Part shown: positions 49,801 through 61,800 of the stretch, piece after piece | Layout of the letters: the number at the start of each line of letters is the position of its first letter | Numbering within the stretch: the stretch's first letter is position 1 | Source: Bedellia somnulentella | Lineage: Eukaryota; Arthropoda; Insecta; Lepidoptera; Bedelliidae | Direction of reading: 5' to 3' | Length of the DNA: 64,000 nucleotides | Assembly: GCA_963576735.1 (NCBI GenBank) | Contig: OY755176.1 | Location: forward strand, 9,905,423-9,969,422 | Notes under the pieces: model-generated | The model's database searches: none | What the model was told of the DNA's origin: nothing | Seen by the model: only the letters and a program-made list of their open reading frames with translations | Position numbers and translations under genes: made by a program

Positions 49801-52800
49801 CGCATCCCTCGGCACGGCAGACCTTGGATTGGTGTAAGGGCGAAGATGGAAAAGCCCTGTTCCCTTAGTCGACTCCTACGAAACACCCACGGGACGAGAT
49901 GGGGTAGTGCTATTCTATGCCGACACTACACAGCCACACACACATTTTTTTTACCGTCAATTAAAATTGAAAAAGACAGCTTTTTGTGATACCGCTATTT
50001 ATTTTTGTAACATAACATAACATAAACGTTCACGCCGAATATCCCCGAAGGGGTTGGCAGAGGTACTAATACTTCTGAACATCACGTGACTTTGTCACCT
50101 GGTGTTCAGAGTACCCACGTTTTGCATGGACAGTGTACTCACGTGACAGGGGGCAGGCCTATCGCCGTTTTGTACGAATACACTGTGACATGACTAAGTA
50201 CAACTCAGCCATGTGGGTTTCCTCACGATGTTTTCCCTCACCGTTAACAACCATGATAAATTAACCACACATATGTTAGAAAATAGTCAATTTGTAACTT
50301 TAAACTGTCTCGAAAACGAATTCAAATGAGCTATGTTGGGTTCAAAATGAATTAAATTATAAAATTAGTGGCCAGTTTCCGTTTAAAAAGAATGAATCTA
50401 AATGTATTTCAAAACTCTCGCTTCCGGCGCCACTTTCGCGTGTTTTTGGTGGTAGGGAAGTGGCGGGGGAAGGACGAAATGACAGCTGTCTTGAGGCAGG
50501 CGAAGCGGCATTGCTGGCATTCGTACTGAGGCTCTCAAACAAACCAGTCGTTACCATTAGCTTGAATATTATGTTATTATTATTAACTTGTGATTTTGTA
50601 GAAGAAAATAAATAGCAGAACAATATTATTAAGTTTTATTTTCAGAGTCGTTCCTAAAAGGTCAGTAATTTCAATAGTTCAGAAGTGTTACGACTGTTAA
50701 ATCGCCCACTGGTATGTACAATTTATGTTATTAGTATAGTATTTTTCTTGTCAAATGTTTAGCTAACCTATTAGCACACGCGTTTTGCCAGGGCTACTCT
50801 CTGGAAACGCATCATTACTTATACATTCACAAATATTCACGCGTTTTGCCAGGGCTACTCTCTGGAAACGCATCATTACTTATACATTCACAAATATTCA
50901 CGCGTTTTGCCAGGGCTACTCTCTGGAAACGCATCATTACTTATACATTCACAAATATTCACGCGTTTTGCCAGGGCTACTCTCTGGAAACGCACCATTA
51001 CTCATAAATTCACAAATATTCACGCGTTTTGCCAGGGCTACTCTCTGGAAACGCACCATTACTCATACATTCACAAATATTCACGCGTTTTGCCAGGGCT
51101 ACTCTCTGGAAACGCACCACTACTCATTTATTCACAAATTTTCACGCGCATTACCAGAACTACCCTCTCGAAAATTAGTTACTCACGAAAACATTACCAA
51201 GCACTTATTCATTTTGCCAGGGTTAGCTGATCTTTAGAATGTTTTTTTTTTGGACGGTATGAAGTAGACGTAATATTTATATAAATGTATAATTCTAAAT
51301 ATTTGGATGAGTGTCGGGCTAGCATAGTTTTACACCATTTCTTAACTTGATATTAATGCAATTCAAATAAGAAAGTAGGACTTAAATATTTAAGGTGATG
51401 CGGTTAGCAACCCGTCGTTATCACTATTATATACCATCTTCGCGCTCAAAGTGAGAGACAGAGTGTAATGCTAAAGATCTGTCTGCCCTTTTATATAAAC
51501 ATAGCTGTGAATATCTGGGTTAAATATTTTATTTAATAAATTATTAAATTATTATGCTTACGTGAGTCTCGTTTGTTGTCGGTTAAGAATGGTACTAACT
51601 TTCTTATTTACCGCCTGTTATCTTTTACATCTTTTACCGGTTGGGTATTTTATGGTTTTTTATATTTTATTTCCAAATATCAAGTTTTGAATTAATTGTC
51701 ATGTATAAACTATGGCTAACCTCGTATCAAGGTGTATTTCTTTTGATTCAATGTCTGTAATTTGTTTTGTTGTTGTATTTTGTGTATGTATGTGAGTGTC
51801 AGCTGAAATAGCATTATACCGTTACTTATTTGATTTTAATGGAATACAATTTATATTATTAGGGATTTAAATTAGCAACTTATCACTAGTATCCGCTTCA
51901 TGTACCATCGTCACGCTCAGAGTAGGAGACAGACTTGGTGATTCCAAAGATCTGTCTATCCCTTTATTTTGAATATAGGCCTTAGTAGTTAAATTAAGAA
52001 TTCATTAGTTCCATTCCAAAATTATTGTTTTGGATTTACGACGTGTATGCAATGTCGGTTAAGAATGATATTAACCTACTTTTTATATCCTGTTAGCTAC
52101 CTTTTATATATTTTACCGCTGAAGACATTTTATAGCGTATTCTACTTACTAAATGCAAACAAATGAATACATTTTTATTCCATTTTATTTTATTATAAAG
52201 TTGCAATATTTTAACGTACTCTTGTGTGTTTACATTATGATAGCTAGAAGTTTCTAATCTGGATTTTTCAACCTATCCTCACCTAACCTTTCCTTTTCAC
52301 GAACGACTTTAAACGACTGTTTACTATTCTTTTAATTAAATTAGGCCAAAAAAAATAATATGACTGATACAAACGATACACTACTTAGGTTGACACCACC
52401 GTTACCAAACTTAGCCACAGGACGAAGCTTAACGACGATTAGGAGAGAGGGTACCTCATCGCTAGGTGTGACTCTTAGTCAATCCGTCAATCTGGACAAA
52501 TAAAGATCAAAGGCCGGACATGCTGTTGGATGAATAAGTTAAGCTGTTGACCAATCTTTGTACGTCTTAGCACTATTGTAGGGTAACGTTTGTTATGGAA
52601 TGCGGTTGTGGTATGGTCGCGTGATTGAGAAAGGATTGGCTGTTGTAGTTGCTATTGTAATTGACTTTTAAACTAGTGGAAGGTTGAAAGATTAACTCCA
52701 ATGTTTCAAAAATGTCACAGAGTCTAGCGGCTTGCAGAATACTCATAAAACATGAGTTTTAAATGTTTGTAATGTGATATTTTGTTTGTTGCTTATTCCA

Positions 52801-55800
52801 ATAATAAGAAAAAATTAATGAGAAAGCAAGTTAGTTTTCTGTATTTTATGCCACGACAGTTTTCCAAATGTTATAATCGTGATAGTGTATCTATTTGGTC
52901 TAAATGACCCTAGAGTTTTTAAAATCTTTTATAATGGCTATTATTTGAGTCAAAAACACTTACATGCTGTTTATTATTGTTAAATTTATGTTAAACGTTG
53001 TTTCCTTTCTCTCTCGCATCACTATGCCTCGAACGTAGTTTATGGAATGAATGAGTAACATAATTGTACAGTTTTAAATATTTATGTAATGGTGATAGGT
53101 AAATATTATTTCTATGCGCGATATTTATTTTTGTTTTATGACTAATCTTTTTAAATTATTTCATATATGTCTTATCGTTGCATTAATTTAATAACTTATA
53201 ATTACAATCAACCTTTTAATCACGAATTTCGTATCAAAATTTTTATTTTCGCTTTTAAAATCATCAATTAAATTTTAAACTTATTAATATATTTAGAAAT
53301 TATATTAAATGTGATATATTTTCGAGCAATAATTTGATATCGTAAAAGATTCGCAGTTTGTGAATTTTACCGTTTTACGTTAAATAAGATTTTATGATTT
53401 TCAATTTGAATTATTTATTTTCATTGATTGCCATTGCACAACTCTTTTGAGTGTTCCTAAATGCCAAGAGAGTAAAAAAATGCAACGATATGCATCATAT
53501 TTTCATGATAGGATGATCACAAGTATGATATAGGTGTGACTGCCGTTAGTGGTTAGTTATTGATAAATAGTTAAATTATTAGGAAACAAAATTACGCGCT
53601 CAAAATAGTATTTGGGTAGTTCCGCAAATGAGATTAAAAGTGGATGTTGTTTCTATTTAAGAATACATCTGTCAAGAGTTTTGTCTTCCTTTATGTTACG
53701 GTGATAAAATAATGTTCCTTCGTTCTTTCACCAGTTTTAATTGCAAAAATTAATTATTTTCTTCTAATTAATATTTTTGATTCGAACGACTGTGAATAAA
53801 ACATATTTTTTTGGAGGAGAATTGAAACAATTTATCGTGTATATATTGTAAAATAAATCTCATTTATCTAAGGAATGACACAAAATTCAGCGACAAGGGA
53901 ATATTCAGACATTTTCCTTTTTTTTTTCAACTTTAACTTACCAAAGTGGAAAGATTAGAATGGGGATAATATTCCATACTACTTATCCTCATTATATACT
54001 TTTTAATTATATACTTATTCCACTGTAGGTATTAAAAAAATGCGTAGACCTAATGTTCCATGTTACAATATAAGTAGTTTTTGTTTTTGATTCATCTTCT
54101 TTGGAACATTGGAAACTATATTAGTTTTATTGAATTTAAATTGTTATCTCTTAAAGATTTATTTTTGCGAAAAAGGAACCTTATATTTATTGTTATCGTC
54201 GCAATCGTAACGTTTTCTATTATTTATAATGTAATTATCATTGTTTTATTTTATCGTATTTATGGATTTGGTTAAGCGAAACCGGTACGGAATCACCAAA
54301 GCGAAGTTAATTATAGGGTTTTTGAATCGCGATAGCAAATCGTGTAAAGTTTCCTAGGGGACTTTTTATTTTTTTACTAACATATTTTTAAATTTGAATT
54401 AATCAGCTACTAAAGTATTAACAAATTTCTCACGTAGATAAAGCGGGGGCGTTTTTTTTACCTAATCATACAAATAAGTAGCACCATATTTTCTATGAAC
54501 ATAAACACTCAAAAACACTTTATTGGCTACTATAAACTGGATTCTTAATTCTTGATCATGTTGTTAGATTTTGATAATTTTGTGTATGTTTAACGTAATA
54601 CATACAGAACACACTAACGGGCTTCTTAAACCATACCATTACGTGGTTTAACAACTTATTGACATTGCTCAGGACCTCAGTGTAATGGTTCATAAATTCT
54701 ACAATAAATAATGCGTACAACATTTCGAAATGTAGTTTGATACACTGATTTCATTTGCCGTTGAAGGTTAACATACTACTAGATGCCTGACAAATATCAA
54801 TATACTGCTCCGAACCAGTACGCAAAGATTGTTTTTTAGATAAACTGTTACCCTGTTCTGTTGAACAGGAAATACACTCATTGGAATAACGCTGGGAAAG
54901 TATAATCGTGTCTTAGATTACCAATAATAACTATCAAACCTAATAAAAGCTCGCATAAACAGTATTCTAAGGGCCCTCTGTGGACCCCAGATTATAAGAG
55001 TTATAAGTGCAAAATCCTCAGTCAAAACATGGGACTGTACGTTATTTCATCGGCGTTCATTCCAATGAGGGTACAGTCGCAGAATATAAAAGGTATTTGC
55101 AAATTTTTACAAATTAATTGAAGCGCATAGTCTTAAAACAAGCAAGTTTCAACGTTATACTGAGCTAGCAACACCAATAGAAAAATATCTAGTAAATATT
55201 TTTTTAAAAATCTATAGCATAATTGGTATCCCCGTTTCGATGTAGCATTTGTAATTTATACGAAGAATAAAAACCAAAATAAGTGTAGGGAAAAGTAAAT
55301 TTACAAATGAATCTCCGATACAGTTTTCATAAATATGCAAACATTTTGTTTCTAGCTTAAATATATTTAAATGATAAAAATCATGCTTAATATAGATGAA
55401 TTTATAAATATGATTGTGTGTAAGTGGAGTGTGTAAATATGAATGACATGACGTGACAAGCGACGAGTCGTTGGAATGGCTCGCTGTCTATGACAAGAAA
55501 TCAAAGATATTACAGAACTGATACTGTAGATTTCCGATGGATTGTTAATTGATAGATATTTTTACTGAACAAAATCCACCAGAGTCTAAATAATGTAATT
55601 AATAAGAATATACTTAATTCTCTAATCCTCTTTGTTATTTAGTGATTATTTTTGTTTGATATTGTTTAGAAGTGATGTGAGTCGTTATTGTGTCACCTCA
55701 TAGTTTGATAGAGCCGTGTGGGGGCGCCTGTCCCTGCAGGAGTATGAATGTTCTAGTATTAATTGTAATTGTAAATAAGCTCTATCAAAACGTGAGGCGA

Positions 55801-58800
55801 CCTATTTGCGGTAGGTGGCGCGGGATGAAGCGATCGACAGAGATAGCAATACGCCAACTCGCTCTAACGAAGACGAACCAGCAACCCAACAAACGCAGAA
55901 GGTTGTCTTCACAATGCTATTTACGATTCTGTTGGAGCGACGGAGCCATATGAAACAAGAACGGCAATTCAAGCCTGTCAAAAGTTGTATTGAAAACAAT
56001 CAGCACAAAATGAAGATAAACTTCGATAAAAACCGAGCTCCTACAGTTCTGTTTAATAAAGGGGATCTTGTTATGATCCCAAATCATCATAAGCCAAGCG
56101 ATGTAAAGAGTAAAAAAAAACTATGCCCAAAATTTAGAGGCCCATACAGGATAGCAGCAATTTTGTATAATGACCGGTATGAGGTCTCAAGTATTGCAGG
56201 TCACTCAAAACGTAAATACAAAAGTATTTATCCGGCCGATCAACTAAAACGCTGGATAACTATCTTCTATCCCCGATACAGACGTTGATACCGACGATGA
56301 CAGTAATGAATTAAACCAGAACGCTGGTGATATTTTTCACAATTAAAATAAATTAAAAACAAAATTACAATGCCCGAAACCATATTCGAAAAGCGGATTA
56401 ATTTGACCTAACTATATTAACTCATTTACTTTTTCAAATGACAATGACATTACCCATTCCTCCTTAGTCCTTCCAGAACCCAATTTTTGTTTCAGAAGTT
56501 TTGGTGAATGGGAGCCAGTAATAAAAAGATAGCTCCTCAAATTAATCGGAAAGTGCAAGCGGTACTCACTAATGCGAAGGATGCCGAAGCGCAAGTGGTA
56601 CTCACTAATGTGAAGGATGCCAAAGCGCAAGCGGTACTCGCTACTGTGAAGGATGCCGAAGCGCTAGCACTGTTCTCAGTTATAAAACAGGCCAAAGTGC
56701 AAGCGGTACTCACTAATGCGAAGGATGCCGAAGCGCAAGTGGTACTCACTAATGTGAAGGATGCCAAAGCGCAAGCGGTACTCGCTACTGTGAAGGATGC
56801 CGAAGCGCTAGCACTGTTCTCAGTTATAAAACAGGCCAAAGTGCAAGCGGTACTCACTAATGCGAAGGATGCCGAAGCGCAAGTGGTACTCACTAATGTG
56901 AAGGATGCCAAAGCGCAAGCGGTACTCGCTACTGTGAAGGATGCCGAAGCGCTAGCACTGTTCTCAGTTAGAAAACAGGCCAAAGTGCAAGCGGTACTCA
57001 CTAATGCGAAGGATGCCGAAGCGCAAGTGGTACTCACTAATGTGAAGGATGCCAAAGCGCAAGCGGTACTCGCTACTGTGAAGGATGCCGAAGCGCTAGC
57101 ACTGTTCTCAGTTATAAAACAGGCCAAAGTGCAAGCGGTACTCACTAATGCGAAGGATGCCGAAGCGCAAGTGGTACTCACTAATGTGAAGGATGCCAAA
57201 GCGCAAGCGGTACTCGCTACTGTGAAGGATGCCGAAGCGCTAGCACTGTTCTCAGTTATAAAACAGGCCAAAGTGCAAGCGGTACTCACTAATGCGAAGG
57301 ATGCCGAAGCGCAAGTGGTACTCACTAATGTGAAGGATGCCAAAGCGCAAGCGGTACTCGCTACTGTGAAGGATGCCGAAGCGCTAGCACTGTTCTCAGT
57401 TAGAAAACAGGCCAAAGTGCAAGCGGTACTCACTAATGCGAAGGATGCCGAAGCGCAAGTGGTACTCACTAATGTGAAGGATGCCAAAGCGCAAGCGGTA
57501 CTCGCTACTGTGAAGGATGCCGAAGCGCTAGCACTGTTCTCAGTTATAAAACAGGCCAAAGTGCAAGCGGTACTCACTAATGCGAAGGATGCCGAAGCGC
57601 AAGTGGTACTCACTAATGTGAAGGATGCCAAAGCGCAAGCGGTACTCGCTACTGTGAAGGATGCCGAAGCACTAGCAGCTCTCTATGTTATGAAATACAC
57701 CGAAGCGCAAGTGGTACCATTAACAATAAGGTTTTTTTTTATTTACATTAATATACAGGCAAAAATCCTCTATTTCTAACTAGGATAACAAACCTACCAT
57801 AAATCTATTGTAAACCATTTTTTACAATTTTATTGATTAAAAGTTTCACGTAGAAAGTTTCTAAATTTATTAATGCAATGCAATAATTTCAGGTTACTGA
57901 TTCCTGCCTGGCTCGCTGAAACGGATCATTTTCGAATAGAAGATTCAGAAGTATTAAATCATTATGGATAAAACTAAGAATAAGTTATATAAGTAGCACA
58001 AGTTAAAATTTATTTTGAAATTTAAACATATCATAACATAACATAAACGTTCACGCCGTTTATCCCCGAAGGGGTTGGCAGAGATACCAATACTCCTGAA
58101 CTCGCATGGCAAGCGCCATCTAGTTTCCAGAGAAGGTACCCACGTTTTGCTTAGACAGTGTACTCACGTGATAGGGGGCAGGCCTATCGCCGAAGCCACT
58201 AAATTTAACACTGCCATGTTAAATTTAAACATATGTTAAATAGTCGATATTTTTTTTTAATTACTTATTAGAAACCACCGGACGGGTCGCGAGCCCGCGG
58301 CCGTCCCGTACACACTTGGCGCCGGAGCGTGAAGAGCGAGCTGCGAGCGGCGGGACTGAGTTGGAGTGCGGCCAGGGAAGTCGCGGCAGACAGGAAGGCG
58401 TGGCGGGAGCTTGTGCAGGCCCTGTGCACCAGTGGGGTGCCATAGGACGACAACAACAACAACAACTATTGCTCTTTGTTATCATTTTAATTGAAAATAT
58501 AAAATAAATAAATTGTCAGGTAGAGCTAGGAATAAGTAACTTAAGTTAAAACTGATTTTCAAAGTAAATCCTGCCTTGTTAAAATAAGCATTTCTTAAAT
58601 TGTTAATTTTCTTTGTTAAGTAACTATTATTATTTCTATATACTTTTGTATTTTTTTTTTATTTTTTTTAGTTGTGTTTTGTTGTATGAAATATGATATA
58701 AGTTGTGCAGATAAACGTCTAACGAACGATAAATGTATTTAAGATGATAAGATAATACATTAATATATAATGGTATACTTGCACGAAAATTAAAACGAAT

Positions 58801-61800
58801 GTTATGCCTCGACCAATTACGTAATATTTGACAAAACTGAAAATATAAATAATTATGTTACATATATTTCATTTGTTAATGTATGAGGACATAGAAGTTG
58901 TAAGCTCGAATGGCCGAAAAGGAATGAGGACATTCCTGCCTCAGGACGGCCGTCTGTTAGAAAATAGTCAATTTGTAACTTTAAACTGTCTCGAAAACGA
59001 ATTCAAATGAGCTATGTTGGGTTCAAAATGAATTAAATTATAAAATTAGTGGCCAGTTTCCGTTTAAAAAGAATGAATCTAAATGTATTTCAAAACTCTC
59101 GCTTCCGGCGCCACTTTCGCGTGTTTTTGGTGGTAGGGAAGTGGCGGGGGAAGGACGAAATGACAGCTGTCTTGAGGCAGGCGAAGCGGCATTGCTGGCA
59201 TTCGTACTGAGGCTCTCAAACAAACCAGTCGTTACCATTAGCTTGAATATTATGTTATTATTATTAACTTGTGATTTTGTAGAAGAAAATAAATAGCAGA
59301 ACAATATTATTAAGTTTTATTTTCAGAGTCGTTCCTAAAAGGTCAGTAATTTCAATACATATGTCTTTTTTAGAAAAGACAAATTGGTGTAGGCCTGACC
59401 CAGGATTTGAACAATAGTCGTTTGCACGATAACCGAGTGTTCTACCCACTGGGCTATCACGGTTGCATATTTTTGTGTAACTGTAATTATTTGCACATTT
59501 CTTTTGAGCATTCATGTTTGTTTAGAGTATGCAATTTGACGACTTTAAAGAAATACATGAATATTACAGAAATTTCATTCATATCTAACTAATGAAAAAA
59601 ACTCATGTAAGAGCTTTCATAATTGTTATTAACATAGACTTTATTATGTTGTATTTCATATTCTTGGATAACAACCATAAGGGTAATTTTTGAGTAACTT
59701 TCATTAATTTTAACTGAATATCTCCACTCGTTTCCGTTTAAAACGGTCTTGACACATAATATACTGTAAAAAGCAATAAACACTGAACCCGCCGGGCCGC
59801 CGACATTGCCCTACGACACAACGGCCTGTGTTGAAAGAATCATGTCTAACCTATGTATGAAAACTAGACCACCGACATAAAGTTGCCGACATATGTCGAC
59901 GGCCCGGCACGGTCGGGCTCAGTGTGTATTGCGCATAAGGCCGACAGATAACCAAATTTACAACATATGATTGTGTAAAAAGTTTTATGTAAAAAGGTTT
60001 TAATAAAGAGATTAAAGCGTTTGATGTGTTTTTTTCTGCAATCTTAGCATTAAGAAAGAAATTAACTTAAATGCAGAAATATTTAATTGGTATTAAAAAC
60101 GGTTTTAGTGCTATTCTGTTGAAATAGTTTGGCTAACTGGATCTAAATAGCTAATATATTAATACAATATTTCTCTTACCAGTGCTTTCAGACCCGTAGA
60201 CATCTGGGCAGGCTTGATAATTAAGAAGAAGTCTGGAATCGTCAGTGCAACTTTCTATCGAAGATACAGGACTCTTACAGTCACCATGACCTCTGAAAAA
60301 TCACAATGTGTTTATCGTAATGTTTTGTACAATCTGAAACAGGGTTCATAAATACATACATATACTCACACCGTTAGTTACCTTTGGGGTAGAGACTATC
60401 GATCCCCACTTTGTACGATCTTGGCATACATCTCTAGCTTCGTTCACATCCATCAATCTTCTCATACATGCTCTTTTATTCTTTTGGTTCACCTTTCCTA
60501 AAGTAAGATAAAATATATACTTATATCCAGCAGTTGCATCAATATGCTTGCGATCATTGTGTTCGTAAACACAAATCTTCTAACTCCCACCACACAACTC
60601 ATTTTAATGATATGAATATGCATGGTCGGTTTCATGATATTAACAATAATTAGATGTATATTTTTAAATAATGCATGTGTTAGGGTTTAGAAGGCATAAT
60701 CATGAGTGTGATTTTATTGCTGTGAACTATGTTGAAAATCTGAAATATTTTTTAGGATATATAATCCAATTCCAGGCTGACGGCTGGAAATCCATCACCA
60801 ATTCTTCTTTGTTTTGCAATCTTTTTCTTACTCTCACTCCACTCCACTCAATTATTTTTTTCCACTATTTGCATTTATAGCCATGAGTATATTTATATAT
60901 CAAAGCAGAGACAACACAGGTTATGAATAAATTAACTTAAACTAGTGAGATGTTACCTGTTATAAGTGAAAGTGAATGGACCCTTCAAGGGACAGTCAAC
61001 TGGCTCAGCGTTTTCCCTGAACATGGAGTAGAGAAGAGCATCTCCGGTGATTAGCGAACAAAGGTGGGGCAACGCTTCACGACGGTGGCAAAACGCTGTA
61101 AGGGAAAGTAGATATACTATAACTATTTAGTGCATAAATTATATTTTATATAATTAAGTTACTTTTTTAATTGCGCCGTGGAATATTGTAATATAATGTT
61201 TTTTAATGCATGTGCTCATTTATAGACCTTTATTGTCCTTGATTAAGGCATATATAAAAATTCATTTTACTAAACTGTTTTTTTTCGTTTGACACTAAAA
61301 ACTTAAGCTCTTTGCCATCAGAGAAGAGTTTTTATACCAAAACATAATACAATAAATTAACTAATTTTTACTCGAATAAATTATGCCAATATTATAGCCT
61401 GGTTTGTTAGCTAAATGACAACGTGTTAAAATTTGTAAAACGAATAAGGGTCAAAATTACCAAAACAGTAGAATATTATGCTTATTTTGTATAAGTATGC
61501 ACTCACTTTCTTTGTACTGAAGAACATTTTTGTGTTTCTCATGCATCACAACGCAACGGTAACATCCTTTCCTGAAATAATTAAAACAATTCTTATTTAA
61601 AATCCTGCTTCATTTTACGTATTCTAGCGTACCTAGTAGGGGTACTACCTACTGAGTTCTATTGAATTTTGTCTGTTCTTAAGATGCTATTCTGTAGAAG
61701 AAACCGAGTTATTTGATTATTCTACTGCCCTGTACATAATTGGAGCAATCACACATAAAAATTTGACAAATTTAATTAATAGCTTCACATAATATACCGA

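Larger units (their letters stand above)
50274..59357 (+). mobile_element. LTR-bounded non-autonomous retroelement, 9084 bp
   Basis: 403-bp direct repeats (50274-50676, 58955-59357), identical as far as I can compare them by eye, start TGTTAG and end TTTCAATA. The whole unit splits a SINE-B copy and is flanked by CATA (50270-50273, 59358-59361), a 4-bp duplication in an alternating YRYR target typical of some Ty3/gypsy elements. The 8278-bp interior has no gag, protease, reverse transcriptase or RNase H that I can find. It holds a 61-bp tandem array, degenerate SINE-like blocks, a C-terminal integrase fragment, a repeat-coding ORF, a SINE-B fragment and a LINE tail. The sequence just before the 3' LTR (CTCAGGACGGCCGTC) is not purine-rich, and no canonical primer site follows the 5' LTR. 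Plus-strand orientation is inferred from the integrase fragment and the AATAAA signal in the LTR. Confidence 0.85.

Noticed and set aside
50357..50623. 88-codon minus ORF, repeated at 59038-59304
   Set aside because: Lies within the LTRs and antisense to the element. Its exact repetition simply reflects the two LTR copies.
50776..51170. CRISPR-like array
   Set aside because: The units are contiguous tandem repeats without variable spacers, and the genome is eukaryotic.
50785..51237. 150-codon ORF through the 61-bp array
   Set aside because: The array moves the frame by one base per unit, so any frame reads the same three peptides in turn. This gives no evidence of coding.
56537..57631. 364-codon minus-strand ORF
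   Set aside because: It is the complement of the 144-bp repeat and stays open only because the repeat lacks stops there. The plus frame has the same orientation as the integrase fragment.
58261..58507. Three overlapping short ORFs in the GC-rich block
   Set aside because: The meaningful frame is the LINE ORF end on the plus strand. The others are shadows of GC-rich sequence.
50274..59357. Segmental duplication or circular DNA integration instead of an LTR element
   Set aside because: Recombination of a circle into a resident copy would give the same outline. The CATA duplication at the outer ends, and a SINE split exactly there, fit direct insertion more simply. Not formally excluded.
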